A DNA stretch of 64,000 nt from Sipunculus nudus (taxonomy: Eukaryota; Annelida; Sipuncula; Golfingiida; Sipunculidae). Below the pieces are notes generated by a model that worked only from the letters and a program-made list of their open reading frames with translations, was not told the origin of the DNA and searched no databases. Location of the stretch: the NCBI GenBank assembly GCA_026874595.1, contig CM049314.1, forward strand, positions 2,753,318-2,817,317. The letters are read 5' to 3'. The translations under genes were made by a program, and so were the position numbers. Positions 24,390 to 37,412 of this stretch are shown in pieces. Position 1 is the stretch's first letter; the number at the start of each line of letters is the position of its first letter.

Positions 24390-24722
24390 CGTTGTTTAAA
24401 GGGGACATCTCGGCATGTAAATAGTGTATCTCAGTAAACAGTTTGTCCAGGCGTGTAAAGAAATGTAAATGGTCATACACAGTGTGCATCTCGGCATGTA
24501 AACAGTGTATCCCTAGAGTGTAGAGGGCATCTCAGTGTGAAAAGTTGAATTCGACATATGTAAGAGTGTACTTCGGCATATAAAGTGTACTTCGGCATGT
24601 AAAGAGTGTACTTCGGCATGTTAAGAATGTACTTCGGCGTGTAAAACTGTACTTCGGCATGCAAAGACTTTACTTCGACATGTACAGGGTGTATGTTGGC
24701 ATGTAAAGAGTGTATCTCAGAC
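24390..24722. repeat. ~22-bp degenerate minisatellite
   Basis: Repeated AGTGTACTTCGGCATGTAAA-type units, regular at about 24565-24690 and more decayed at both sides (ATCTCGGCATGTAAA variants). The open frame across it is a shadow with an obvious periodic peptide. Confidence 0.85.
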
Positions 24723-24917
24723 AGACGAATAAAAAGGTATTCATAAAAAAACTGATAAAGACCTGAATAGGTTGAGCTGCAAGAGATTATAAACGATACT
24801 TTCATAATATATATGTCAATTATAAGTCATAATCAGAATTAATTAATGGATTTGTTAAACTGGACAATTATAATTTAGCGAGCTTGTTAGACGTTGAATT
24901 ATAAAAGAAAGACGCAC

Positions 24918-24945
24918 CTGTTACGAAGCATTTAGCCATGCTGCA
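24918..24945 (-). CDS. Possible 28-base exon with a start codon
   Basis: On the minus strand ATTTTCAG is followed by 28 bases containing ATG (24939-24937) and then the 5' splice site GTGCGT. The seven codons encode MAKCFVT and leave phase 1, which fits the exon at 23343. Joined directly they would give only 64 residues with no signal peptide. Either exons are missing or this is chance. Confidence 0.15.
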
Positions 24946-24989
24946 CTGAAAATGTGATGTTGAAATAGTAATCCTATCTGAGAAAGTCT

Positions 24990-25460
24990 TTGACTACAAA
25001 AACGGTTCAACAGATATCGCGTCTTCTCCCCTACTAGGTGCTGCGTAGCGTGACAAGAGAGTTTCACAGCGAGTCATTACATGGACATCTTGTATATACA
25101 GCACTTCCTTGTGATAAACCGCAAAGAGCCGCTAATGCATTATTAAAAGATAAAAGATTGCTGCAAATTGTGACCCTGGAGGCAAAGTGTTCTTTCTTTA
25201 TTCACGACTTCATTACGACAGTTAACGCTCCCGAAGATGGCGGTCGTCTTGCAAAATCATTAACCCAAAGCAACGTGTTTTATCGTCGCCACTTCGATCG
25301 TCCTTACACAGCAATCTCCACTTATCGAGCCAATTTTGCGGCACGTGTGTCTTCCGGACGGATGCCTCTAGTTTCGCACCTCGTTTCCACTGATTAATTG
25401 CCAATAAGACACGTGGTGATCCGTTAGGTGCCAGAGATACGGACCAGGGGAGGGGTTGTT
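24990..25460. promoter_or_regulatory. CpG-containing island-like stretch, possible promoter/5' exon
   Basis: This stretch has more CG dinucleotides than the flanks, and an open frame on each strand (plus 25038-25397). AAGATGGCGG at about 25234 matches the YY1 promoter motif. It could be the start of the minus-strand candidate gene. No encoded domain is recognised. Confidence 0.25.
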
Positions 25461-27804
25461 ACCTAGATGTCTCCAGCGGCATGTGCAACTAAAACGTTAC
25501 ATTGGCTAAATTTCCATCATTTTCAGCGAGGCACCTGGATTTAAGCTTCACAAGCTGCGTTTTTCCAACTTCATTCTTTTTTATCCTTCTTGCTTTCAAT
25601 CTCGTGTTTATCTAGTTTCTCCTAGGTTCGACCCACGAGCTCACACCGTTGTGTACCAACACAGGGCAAGACGGAAGATTATGATCAGGTTTCAATAAAT
25701 AATAAAATTTACAAATCAAAGATAAAATTGAAATCCTATTCATCCCATTTAATATCCATATGGCATACCATTGCAAAGTAAAATCTTTTCACAGCTACGT
25801 TGACAGATTTTGAATGATTATCTATACCGAATAATTGTCTATACCTCTACTTATTATCTTGTGTTTCTGTTTTAATATCTTACAATCCGGGAAGCTCTCA
25901 TAGTATGTGTCCAATTTACTGACCTTTCCACGCCCTCATTATGGGGTATGGCAATTTTAATTAATTTAATCAATTTAAGTATTGGCTCTTAGGTGAGCGA
26001 GTCTGACAGCCAATACCTTTTCAACGTACTTTACTGGTTCATCTGAAGGAAACCTACCGTGCTTGTCTTAAGACCAGTCGACTCGTAACTCCTGGTATAT
26101 AAAGTTATATCAGAGCCATTAGTTTCCTGTCCTGTATAGGACTCATTTCGGGCCTAATTTGACAATGTTGTATCAAGTGTTGTAACACTATTACCTGAGC
26201 TTTAAAACCGCTTCTGCTGTTACGCTTCATCAGTCTTAACCAAACTCGTATATACATTGTGTGAAAAGACGAACGTTATAAGCATCTCTTTATCTTAAAT
26301 GTTAAATGTAAACAACTGATAAATTAAAGCATTTTCATATTTCATGATCATATCATATATACCACGAAAAAAAACTATTATTCAGGAATAAGGGTTTTTC
26401 TCGGTATAAAATAATGTTATCCGAGTCATTCATTCAGATGTAGCAATAATTCTATTTAGATCAAGGTTGGCTGCTGCCGTTGATTTTATTACAAATCCTG
26501 GTCACTCAAATCACGGTACCGGATGAATTAATAGTAGTATTGACGGAGGAGTAGCCATGTATATAATCCTTGGTTCTGTGTAGTCGGGCTCTGTGGGCCG
26601 GGCGGCCTTGCAGTTTGTATGTTGCTCCTCGCCAAATGCACCTAATGTCCGCGAGATTTCTCCCTCGAGCTCTGTATCACTGGGCTGAAGACATGCATGG
26701 CTAGGAACGGTGTCCTTTGAGTAACATTAAGTATTAGCAATCGATTAGTCCACGTCAGTTGTCTGCCTCAGTGTTCCCTGGAACCAACAGTCTGTCCTCT
26801 TACGGCTTGGCACTTTCAGTACAGCGTGGTCTGAACTGTGTGATGCCACTTGGCCTCTCACGCACGAAGCCTGCGGGGGCGACCAGACGCTATTAACCTT
26901 TATGACATAACTAATTTTCTGTATTGCTATATATTTTTGACGCTGATTTAAGACGAAAAGTGCTACATGTTATTACCTTGCATGAGGACAACATGAAAAA
27001 CGGTAACTTCTATCCATACTCTGATTCCGGACGTGCCATAGCAATTATATGTAAGGTAACCGTTTAAGAGGCGTTAATACATGTGGAATGGGGTATATAC
27101 CCCAACATTTTAGCAACGGGGGATGTTTAATGTAATCATTCCGCCTCATATTCGGAGGATAATATTTATATATTGAAAATTATATATACATATTGAAATT
27201 ATTAAAATTATAGAATTTGGTTCTTTTTCTGCGAATACTTTGAAATATTATATATCTAAACGTGGTTTACACATACTGAAAACATTTTTTTTAATTTCAT
27301 ACCTGTTTGTAATATATTTGAAATGTGTCATACAGACAATGAACGGTATATATATATATATATATAAATATATATACAAAATATATATATGCGTGTGTGT
27401 ATATATATAGAAAGGTCCCAACGTTGATAACCCTCCCCCACGCCTGCGAGTGACCCTCCCCCTCAACCCCCCCCCCTACCCACACACACAGATTTGAAAA
27501 TAAATTGACGTCACTGAACCGTTTGCATGATAAAGTACTAGCAGGAAACCTGAATTAAGTCAGGAGACTTGAAAAGTATATCTCATACAGGTCGTGACAT
27601 CAGAGGAAACGGGAACACATGCATAGAAGAATGATCAGTTTATCTCTAAGACCAATGAGCATGCTGATACATATCCAGATAAAAAACTGAATTTTTATAA
27701 AAGTAACAGAGCTAAAATTTCATAAACAAATTTCAAATATGTCTTGTTCAAAATGACAATAAAAAAGGTTTGGAGTAATGAGTTGATATAATGAGGGAGT
27801 GATT
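25461..27804. other. No gene seen; (TA)n/(TG) tract
   Basis: AT-rich, with a TA/TG tract at 27347-27412 and a C-rich run at about 27468. Open frames at 27248-27485 are shadows of the tract. Confidence 0.4.
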
Positions 27805-28304
27805 NNNNNNNNNNNNNNNNNNNNNNNNNNNNNNNNNNNNNNNNNNNNNNNNNNNNNNNNNNNNNNNNNNNNNNNNNNNNNNNNNNNNNNNNNNNNNNNN
27901 NNNNNNNNNNNNNNNNNNNNNNNNNNNNNNNNNNNNNNNNNNNNNNNNNNNNNNNNNNNNNNNNNNNNNNNNNNNNNNNNNNNNNNNNNNNNNNNNNNNN
28001 NNNNNNNNNNNNNNNNNNNNNNNNNNNNNNNNNNNNNNNNNNNNNNNNNNNNNNNNNNNNNNNNNNNNNNNNNNNNNNNNNNNNNNNNNNNNNNNNNNNN
28101 NNNNNNNNNNNNNNNNNNNNNNNNNNNNNNNNNNNNNNNNNNNNNNNNNNNNNNNNNNNNNNNNNNNNNNNNNNNNNNNNNNNNNNNNNNNNNNNNNNNN
28201 NNNNNNNNNNNNNNNNNNNNNNNNNNNNNNNNNNNNNNNNNNNNNNNNNNNNNNNNNNNNNNNNNNNNNNNNNNNNNNNNNNNNNNNNNNNNNNNNNNNN
28301 NNNN
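27805..28304. other. Assembly gap (500 N)
   Basis: Exactly 500 N, a conventional scaffold-gap length, so the true size is unknown. The X-only open frame across it is meaningless. Confidence 1.
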
Positions 28305-28440
28305 TTAACTGTGATATCAGAAAAGATTAACTGTGATATCAGAAAAGATTACTGTGATATCAGAAAAGATTAACTGTGATATCAGAAAAGATTAACTGTG
28401 ATATCAGAAAAGATTAACTGTGATATCAGAAAAGATTAAC
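28305..28440. repeat. 22-bp tandem repeat abutting the gap
   Basis: Six near-perfect units TTAACTGTGATATCAGAAAA plus GA, one lacking two bases. The array starts at the gap edge and so probably extends into it. Confidence 0.9.
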
Positions 28441-28460
28441 TGTTTGACTGAAAACACACA

Positions 28461-28870
28461 ACCAGCTTCTAAAGGTCTAAGTTGAGCAGAGGATTCAAAG
28501 CTGTGACTCCGATCAGTAATGAGTTCAAATCTTAGCAAAGGAGTGGAGAGGTGATCTGCATCGGCCCTGGCCCAGGGTTAGTTCTCTCCAGGCCTCCCGG
28601 GTAGGATGGGTCCACAGGGTATTATTCACAAACGAGTGCATCTTTTTGGGGATTCCCAATCAATTCCGGAATCAGGTTGATTACACACCAAGGACCCAAA
28701 GGTGCAGTAGCTGCCGGGCCTGGTAACACCAGGATGAAAAATATCATGACAGACAGTGAACTGTCTTGTAGTCCCAACTGAAATCAAGCTTTGCAGATGA
28801 ACATATTAAGATAAAAATTAGATGAGACAGCATAAAATATGGTGGTGGTTATTATAATCCACAAAAAAGT
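28461..28870 (+). mobile_element. Diverged tRNA-headed SINE copy
   Basis: Collinear with the copy at 17612: ACCAGCTTCT head, box-B-like GAGTTCAAATCTTA (28521), ACACACCAAGGACCCAAAGG, TAACACCAGGATGAAAA, GCAGATGAACATA, and GACAGCATAAAATATGG at the tail. Confidence 0.7.
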
Positions 28871-29270
28871 ATGAAACATTGAGGAATCATGGTGCTATAA
28901 CTCGCATAAATACAAATATCACTTTCCAATGTTGTTTAGAAGCATCACATGCAGTAAACCAGGGCTCGATATTAACAGTAATTGCTTGCCAGGGCAAGTA
29001 AAAGTTTGAGAAAATGATAGTAGGGCAACCAAGTTATTTCCTTCTTGCCAACTTGGCATATTAGTGCAACATAAACCGTTACACAAAGGTCTGAATCTTG
29101 ACTCAACTTAAGTTGGCCACTTTCTTTTTCAGGAGAAGTGAAATCATATGTAATACCTCTAGCTTAAATTACCAACATGTCTTAATCTGTCCAAATGACA
29201 TAGAGAAATATAATTGACAAACAAACATTTGAATATGTCTATTGTTGCAAAATAATCATGTAGATTGCAT
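28871..29270. repeat. Left part of a dispersed sequence split by the next element
   Basis: CCAGGGCTCGATATTAACAG at about 28960 and TTGCCAGGGCAAGTAAAA are followed, across the 29271-32449 element, by CATTTGCCCTACTTGGCAAA and GTGTTGAGCCCC at 32518-32567. This looks like one older repeat interrupted by a younger one. Confidence 0.35.
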
Positions 29271-32200
29271 TTTTAGCTCAGCTGACTATAAGTCATCTGA
29301 GCTATAGTCATGGTCCATTGTCCCGTCGTCCGTCCGTATGTCTGTCCGTCCGTCCGTCCGTCTGTCTGTCTGTTTGTCTGGATGTCCGTCCGTAAGACTG
29401 GCACGTTTCGACACCGTTGGACCTACGAATCTGAAATTTGGCATACAGTTAGATGTCCCCAAAATCTCCTACCAAGCCGAAAATTGGGTCAATAGGACTT
29501 CGTTCCTTCGAGGTATTAAGGAAAAAAACTCAATTTTTTATTAGAAATCTATTTTCACACTTCAGGGACTGCCTAATATCAAAACCATCCATCTGGTTTT
29601 CTTCATATTTACCATTAATATTCCTCTATATAGTTCCTATGTACATGCCAGATATTAAGTCAGTATTTTATAATTTAAAAAAGTTATGGGCCCAAACATA
29701 ATGGACTTTGTAAAAAAATCAGGAAGATATTTGGTCACTTGAGACCAAAAGTGTTAAAGGTAGGGACTTTTTTTCCAGTAATACAACTTTAATTAATCAA
29801 AATTTAATTGTATACCAAAAATTAGATAAAAATTTGTTAAATTTTTTTAAATATTGGCAAAAATATAAAATTGGTACCTTAAATTTTGCCCAACTTTGGC
29901 CATGGCATGTTTTTTTCCTGTTAGTACTGTGGATTTAATTTTCACACCATGTATACATAAGGATTTAATCTGTAAAAATCTGAAATTTGAAAATAAAAGC
30001 TGCAAAATTAGGCTAGTTATTGAATTTTTTCGAGGCTCTTGTTGTATTCCCTTTAATTGTCAAGCAGTCCACTTTGATGACTGTAGGTCATTCAGTGCAC
30101 ATCTCTATGCTCCCCAGGCTGTTGACATAATTTTAGATGTCCCCAAAATCTCCTACCATACCGAAAATTGGGTCATTAGGACTTTGTTCCTTCGAGATAT
30201 TAAGGAAAAAAAAACTCTGTTTTCCATAAAAAAAGCCATTGTTACACTTCAAGGCTGCCTAATATCAAAACCACTGATCTGTTTTTGATCGTATTTAGTA
30301 TTCACATTCTATTATACATTTTCTATGAACATACCAAAAATTAGGTCAGTATTGGGTATTATTTCGAAGTTATAGGCCAAAACATAATGCAATTTTTAAA
30401 AAAATCAGGAAATATATTTACTCACCTAACATGAGAATTGCTGAACCTAGAGACTTTTTTTCAGGAATATAACTTTATTCAATCAAGATTCAATTGTTTA
30501 CCCAAAATTAGATCTGAATTTTGCAAATTTTTCAAGTTATTAGCATAAATAAAAAATCAATACCTTAAATTTTGTCCAACTTTGGCACTGTTGATTTAAT
30601 TTTCCCAGCATATATGCATAAGGATTTAATCTTTTAAAATCTGAACTTTCAAAGGAAATTGATTGGAATGAATAGCTTTTATTCATGTTTTCATACACCA
30701 TGTCAAGTGTTGTTTACATCTAGCCCACCTAGTAGTACAGCCTTCACTTGCATTATGTAACCCACCCCAGGCAGCTTACCTTGGCCCAGCTTAGCCACTA
30801 CTAGCAGGCTTCCCCTCTGCCCTGCACTCGTCCCCCCAGCTGGTGCATAAACTAGATGAATGTTATAATTTTTCTGTATTTTATTTTATTCTTGGACATG
30901 CTACATTTTAGATTTTGTATTGAACCACCAGGGTTACAATGATTAAAGTGTACATTTAATTGTGTCCACAGAGTGGTGTATTGCTGTGAAAGTGTGGATG
31001 TTCATGAGATAAGTAATTCCTTACTTCAGAAGAGTAAAAACTTCACCAGGTGTGAAATTGACTATTAATTCCAGTAATTAATTAAAAACTGGGATAGTAA
31101 TTAGCACAATGGTATTGTTTGTCCCTCATTCAACCAACAGTGTGTATACTTTATTTGAAAAGATGTTTTATTTTATCAAATTTACTTTTATTTTATTTTG
31201 GTGAATAAAATTAAGCATATCCTGAAAACTCCAATGTGCAAAACTGTTTAATAGTGATTCAAGGAATATTCTTGTAGATGCCATGTTGTGGCATTATTTT
31301 CTTTTAAAATCAGTTTAAACATTTATGATTTAAAAATAATAAAATACATGTGTATGCATAATATGACCCAATGTTTTTTACTCTGTATATATAATGATTG
31401 CAACTTTTGCAACAATTCTAATATTTTAACTTATATTTTCAGGTTTTTTAATTAAAAATTTATAAACCTGTAAATAAAAAAATGATTCAGATAAAAACTT
31501 CTTAATGGAAAAAGTGGATCTGCTTAAAGAAATAGGATTATATATAAACTTAAATGCATTATTCTCTTGAAAGTGAAATAAAGGTATTAGTCCATTCTGT
31601 CAACTTGCCTGTCCATCTGTAAATTTTCGTATGCAACACAGTATCTCAAAACTTTTACTGTTTTTCTTCATGACAGTCTTTTCAGAGTATTAGTTTGCAA
31701 TCATATACTTAGAACTTTACTATAACCAAGTAGGAGGGCCCCTTTCCTCTTAGCTTTTCATATTCTTATATAAATGAAAAACATTACAATAGAATATTTC
31801 TATATCCACCTTCGTGCTGCCCTCACTTTTCCCTTCTCTGAACCCCATCCCAAAGTCAGCCTCAGTAAGCAAGAACAAGATGAATCAGATATATTCATAC
31901 TTTAATATTTTGTATAACTATTCGTCCATAGGTACCTATGTACATGCCAGAAATTATGTCATTATTGTGTAATATGTAGACATAGTGGGCATCACAATAA
32001 TGTACCTTGTCAAGACTAAAGAGATATTGTGTCATACAGTCACATATTCATAAATCACTTCATCAGCATAGTTAATCATAACATCATATCTGTCAAATTG
32101 AATGCTTGCAGACTACCATACACTTTAGATCCTTCAATAAATAGCCTTATCATCATTCTACTACTGCTTATTACTGCTGTCATTACATTCATATTTGCTC

Positions 32201-32449
32201 AAATATATCACAATTTTCAACCCCTCCTAAATAAATAAAAAATAAACCACTTTATTTGACTCTATTAATCCATCAGTCAGGTAATTTCATTTATCATTTA
32301 CTCACATATTACATTACATTCCTTTATAATAGCCCAACATGTACATGATATTCATAAGCTTTATCGACTCGATATAGTATCACAGTGGAGAAACATTTAT
32401 AGTCTAATCACGATCAGCTGAGTGCCGTGACCGATGGGTCCCTTGTTTT
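29271..32449 (+). mobile_element. Hairpin-ended, GTCC-microsatellite element, long copy
   Basis: The left end TTTTAGCTCAGCTGAC forms a 12-bp stem (one mismatch) with GTCATCTGAGCT at 29275-29303. A (GTCC/GTCT)n tract follows at 29326-29393. The right end is CAGCTGAGTGCCGTGACC then GATGGGTCCCTTGTTTT. Inside, a core block beginning GATGTCCCCAAAATCTCC occurs twice (about 29450 and 30136), a unit of about 690 bp. No ORF with a recognisable protein is present, so the copy is non-autonomous or decayed. Other family members are at 46775, 55678 and, inverted, at 9031-10222. Confidence 0.7.
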
Positions 32450-35230
32450 GTAGTTGTGGCCACAATTACTGATGTGGGAAAAGTAAAAATTCATGTAAGG
32501 CTAATGAAAGCTAATTCTCATTTGCCCTACTTGGCAAATACTTTCAAAAGTTAGTGTTGAGCCCCACAAACAGGGGTAGATACAGGATCTTAGAAGGGGG
32601 GGGGGGGGAGGGGCTCAGTCTTCTAGCACTTGTAAACAAGTGAACAGGGAGTGCCAGCACACACATTGAGAAGTATAAAGAACAAAATGGTGCCAGATAC
32701 AAGATCTATTAATCCAAATTTTTTTTTGGTAAAAATGAGACTGTGCATGACCCCTGGGCACCCATCTAAATCTGCCCATGCTAAATTCACATGAATGGCA
32801 TTTTTAGCTTTTTTATTCTTATCTTTAGACTATTTGACACTACTTTTTGTGAAAGTTTTAATACTTTTCCTCTTCAAATGCGGAATGGCACCACTGTTAG
32901 ACTAAACACTTCCTCTTGTATGTCACATGTATCATTACATATTTATTTTGCAGTGACAGCAGAGTTATTATAAAGTTCAGGAAAACATGCAAGAAAATCA
33001 TAAATTTGGAAGTGTAATTTTCTGTGGAGGTGGCACATTTTTGGCCTTGATGGCAACTTCCTTGTTTGCTGAATACTTTCACACAATAACCCAAATCATG
33101 TCCAGCATCAATTAACTTGGTGATTTTTAATACTTTTCATGAGGTAGTTAACTATAATACTATTATGGAGCCAGACACTATTTGTGCATGTGTCATGTGA
33201 ATGCTCCATAATATTTTATTTGGCAGGGCTCTGAAGCAACGGGTCCTCGTACAAAACATGGCTGTTGTAATACATGTAAATGAGTGTTCTTATTCAAGAT
33301 TGATGTATCTTTGATGTTATGATGGCAGATTATTTGTAACTGAAACAATCATTTAAAATTGTACATTATGTCTTGATGAATGTTTGTAACATTTTTAACT
33401 AATTTTTGTTTGAAAAGTAATTTTATTTCCAAATAATTACAAAACGAAGGATGTAAAAGCAAAAAGAAGCAAAAAAAGTGAAAAGACATCTCTTTTTTAA
33501 ATTATCTCTATATTATTATTTGTAAAGAATAATGGATATTTTTTTAAATGAAACTGAAAGTTTGTTAATTCTAGATGTGGTGGCTGTCAAGTTAGATAGG
33601 ATGCATCATGATGCGTCTAATAATCCTGCTGGACTGTTTTAACATAAACAAACAGGTCACTTACTTAATTAGGTGGTTCATGATGAGGTTTATAAACAAG
33701 ATCTCAAATTTCAAAATGCAGTTAGTATTAAATATACCTTTATCGGATATATGTTACACCCCAAATGTGAAATTGCCCATTTCATAAAAATAGGCAGGAA
33801 TTTTGCCAGTTTCATGAAATATGAGCAATTGCTTTGCCAATTTCATGAAACTGGGAAAGAAAACTGTTGCCAGTATTTCATGTTTAATGGGCACATTTAA
33901 AACTGAGAATTTTTGCTGGATTCTTGTCATACATGTCATTATCATCAGCTTTATCAACTGATTGTCATATGCAAATGCAAAAAAATACTATTTTGTATCA
34001 GATAAATATAACAAAACATTTGATTATCTCATTTTATTATTTTTTTATGACCATTTGGTTTGATCTGTAAGAATTTGTATATAGTGTCCCCTTATGATTG
34101 CAAGGAATAATAGGAAATTCATGAGTCCTTTGTTTGGAAACTTAATGATCAACCAGAGGAAAATGGTCTCACAATATATTTTTGAATGGTTTATTTTCTG
34201 GAATATTATTCATATTATTAATTCATGTGTCTAACATCTCAAAGAGAACATACTAATAACAGTATAATATTGAATGGTGGGATGTATATATAATTATTCC
34301 TGGTCTTGTTTACCTCCAAATGATTATTATGTTAATTAATCTGTTAACATCGATCTGTTGCATTTATGCTGAATATTCCAGTATAATTTCTTGTATAGTT
34401 CTTTAAACTTCATGTAAATGAATTAGTTTTCACTTTTATCTTAACATTTCTATTTATAACAGATATTTTACAGTACTAAGCTAACAGAAATTATAAAAAT
34501 AAAGTTACTTTAATAATGTGAATATACCAAAATACCAGGTTAATTTAATTGAGGTTAATCACTTGAAAAAAAGTGGCAAACATAATGTACGTACTTTAAT
34601 TAAGTAGCAGAAACAAAAAGTGTGTAGTCAATGCTAACTCAGTGTGTACTCATACAGGTCTACTCTTTCTTGTACTCTTTCTTTCTGTACTTTTTCTTGA
34701 AAATAAAATGCAACAGTAAATAAGATTGTTAACATATAAGTGTCAACATTATAATACGCAGGTACAATAGTTGAATGTGTGCATATGTTCCCATTTAGTA
34801 CCCAATGTCTGTGCAGGAGCAAGGTCAAAGTTGTGTGAAAACATTTTTAAAATGTGATGTTGATGATGAAAATAATTTCAGACAGGTGCATGTATCAATC
34901 TAGAGATCTCTGATTCTGATGGTAATTTATGTGTATATGTGTGTGTGTGTCCTTCTATATATACCAGAATGTAAGTTTTTTTCGCGGAAGGGGATGGTGT
35001 CATAATATATATTGCACCCCATGTTTGCACCTAGCTATCCTGGTTTGTCACCATCCCCAGTTCCTGGTCCTCTACCTTTAGTTTGCCAAAAATGTTTTTC
35101 AAAGGATGGGTCCATGGCTTGTTGGCCACACTGTCTATAAAATGAAGATGATGGTATCCAAACAATAAGAATGATATGTAATATTATTAAGCTTTTTGGA
35201 TTTTATTAAGCTTTCTGGATTTCAGGTTTT
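32450..35230. other. No gene seen
   Basis: AT-rich, with a poly-G run at about 32597-32612. Around 33765-33895 short direct and inverted copies of TTTCATGAAA produce small hairpins. No exon recognised. Confidence 0.4.
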
Positions 35231-35239
35231 ATATGCACA

Positions 35240-35418
35240 GGCCCTGAATAATTCTCAAGTCATAACCTGACATTAAGACAGAGCAAATCTCCCCGGTTCT
35301 AGCAAGGTATCACCATATTTACTGTTGAGGCATGGATGTGATTTGAACCAGCAACCTTCAGCTCTAAAGTCCAATTACTTAACCACATGGCTATGTTCTA
35401 CCCCCCCCCCCCCCCCCC
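35240..35418 (-). mobile_element. Second type of tRNA-like SINE fragment, minus strand
   Basis: On the minus strand 35398-35325 reads AGCCATGTGGTTAAGTAATT, then GGACTTTAGAGC, then GGTTGCTGGTTCAAATCAC. That is an A box and a B box (GGTTCAAATC) at tRNA spacing, closest in style to a Ser/Leu-like tRNA. A poly-C run (35401-35418 on the plus strand) borders it. It is distinct in body sequence from the 17612 family. Confidence 0.55.
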
Positions 35419-36049
35419 AATCCAATATTTAAAAAATCGTTTCTTGGCACTGTGCATGCAGGTATACATGACAAGCATAAACATCATTGGAAAGAAACAA
35501 ATTGATGGGCACCTGCTTTGCTAATTATTTGGAAGGAATTTATATTTGTGTTTGAAATACATAGTATGAGCAGTGGATCACAATATGTATTGTATATTGA
35601 GGTATATATATATACTTAAAAAGTGGTGTGCCAGTTATTGATTAAATCAATGATTGGTTGTTTTCCCTCAGAATTCATTAAATCAATTTCATTTTTGCAT
35701 AGTTGATAAAAAACCCATTAAGCATGCTCACACAAAGAATTTTATCCAGTCAGACATATAGGAACACAAAATAATGAACAGCATCAAAACTAAACCTTGC
35801 ACAGCGAACAATCATCCAACAGCAGATGGACCTTAGGTGTGGGTGGATTGATGGTTTCATTATGAATAATGATCCTTGTATATAACAAACTGTTAAATGG
35901 GGTTAAAATTTTAGATACTAGTATATATATATAGATAATATACAGAGTACATAAAATAAATGAGTCATAATTGATCATTGGTCGTTTTTATATTTCAGTC
36001 ATCAATTATGATTTTAAAACTTTTTTTATGATTTTAAAAATTCCTACCA

Positions 36050-36089
<40 letters not shown>

Positions 36090-37318
36090 TTATAAGTATC
36101 TCATATATCATGTCAATATGTGGTATATCTTACAGACCCCTCTACAGACCTCTGTTCCAACACTTTTAGAATTACCAGGAACACTCGAGCATACAAAGTA
36201 AAAATAAACCTTGGCTTTGAATTTACTATGTTACCATGTTAAGTTCCTGGTCGGTTGATGTTATCAGTTGATGTATGTCTCAAGTAGCTGCATACAGACC
36301 AGGAACTATGGGCAGTTGCTGGAAATTCTTGATTATGGATAACAGACAGCTCAAACTGTTGAAAATAATTGTGGTTTGTTTTAAATATAAATTTATTGTA
36401 ATCTCTGGTTTTAGCAAAGCAGCAGTCTTTAATTTTATTATTTCAACTTTAAATAATACAAGATGCTACTATTTATTGCCGGCATGCTTGCAGATATTAC
36501 ATTTTACCTGGGCACATTTTTCAACAGTTAGACCTAACTCATGAAGTTTGTTTTCAGGTTGTATTTATTGATTTAATTGCCTCACAATATTTGATGATTT
36601 GCTATATAAATCTTAAAATGGAAGTTTTTAAATTTCTGGTTTTTTTTGTACATTTCTTCTAAAAGTTAACAAACTGACAAATAGACACCTTTTGTTATAC
36701 AACAGAAATTCAGGCAGTTGTCATTTTTACCATTTCTTTTGGACATGCAGATATTGATCAGAAATATAATTTTAAAGGGTCCCAATCACCTTTAAAGCAT
36801 GTTGAATTAACACAAAAAATAGCTTTTTCCCTTTAAAATAAATTTCTACCTGCCAGAATGTTGCCGAGAAACCATTTGCTTACTCCTGTAAACAAGTGTT
36901 AAAAACAGTGGACCGGGCATGATCACAGGTGTCAACATAAACACTCCACGTGTATCACCAGGTCACATCATGTGTCAATCAAGAGATGCCCTGACTTGGC
37001 AAAAAAAATGTAATACATGTAACCGTTGACGGAAATATTGCATGTTGCAGCTCACAATCGGACTTCCAGTCACGCGGCCTTGTTAAGGTAAACAGACAGT
37101 GAGGTGGACTGTGTTTACTAATACACAGTCCCATAACAAAGTGTTAACATAGAAAATCACAATCAGTAATTGATAAGCTGAGCACCGTGACTAATGCCTT
37201 TTTTTTTGCTATATTTAGACTCTATGGTAATAAAATTATAACATTAATGTCTAACATGACACATTAAAATCCCTTACATGTGGTTTCATTTTTCAGAAAG
37301 CTGTTTCTGTTTGGAAAA
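35419..37318. other. Upstream flank and probable 5' UTR of the receptor gene
   Basis: (TA)n at 36053-36083. A decayed right end of the hairpin-ended family lies at about 37170-37192 (AAGCTGAGCACCGTGAC). TTTTTCAG at 37289-37296 is a good 3' splice site 22 bases before the receptor ATG, so at least one non-coding first exon lies upstream. It was not located. Confidence 0.4.
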
Positions 37319-37412
37319 ATGTTGGTGCCAGTATTCCTGATACAGCTGTTGCTACTGCCAATCAGTTCAGGAGGCCAATTTGATTACTGTCCAGAGCCTC
37401 AGGACTCTCCAG
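37319..37412 (+). CDS. Receptor exon 1: signal peptide
   Basis: Encodes MLVPVFLIQLLLLPISSGG and then QFDYCPEPQDSP, ending CTCTCCAG before GTATGT, phase 1. The ATG is chosen because it directly starts a classical signal peptide. The last 41 bases (37372-37412) are the founder-like first unit of the 50-bp minisatellite that follows. Confidence 0.85.

Noticed and set aside
25038-25397. Plus-strand 119-codon open frame
   Set aside because: No family resemblance. The region reads open on both strands because it is less AT-rich, and is noted only as a possible promoter or 5' exon.
27799-28308. 169-codon open frame
   Set aside because: Translation of the N gap.
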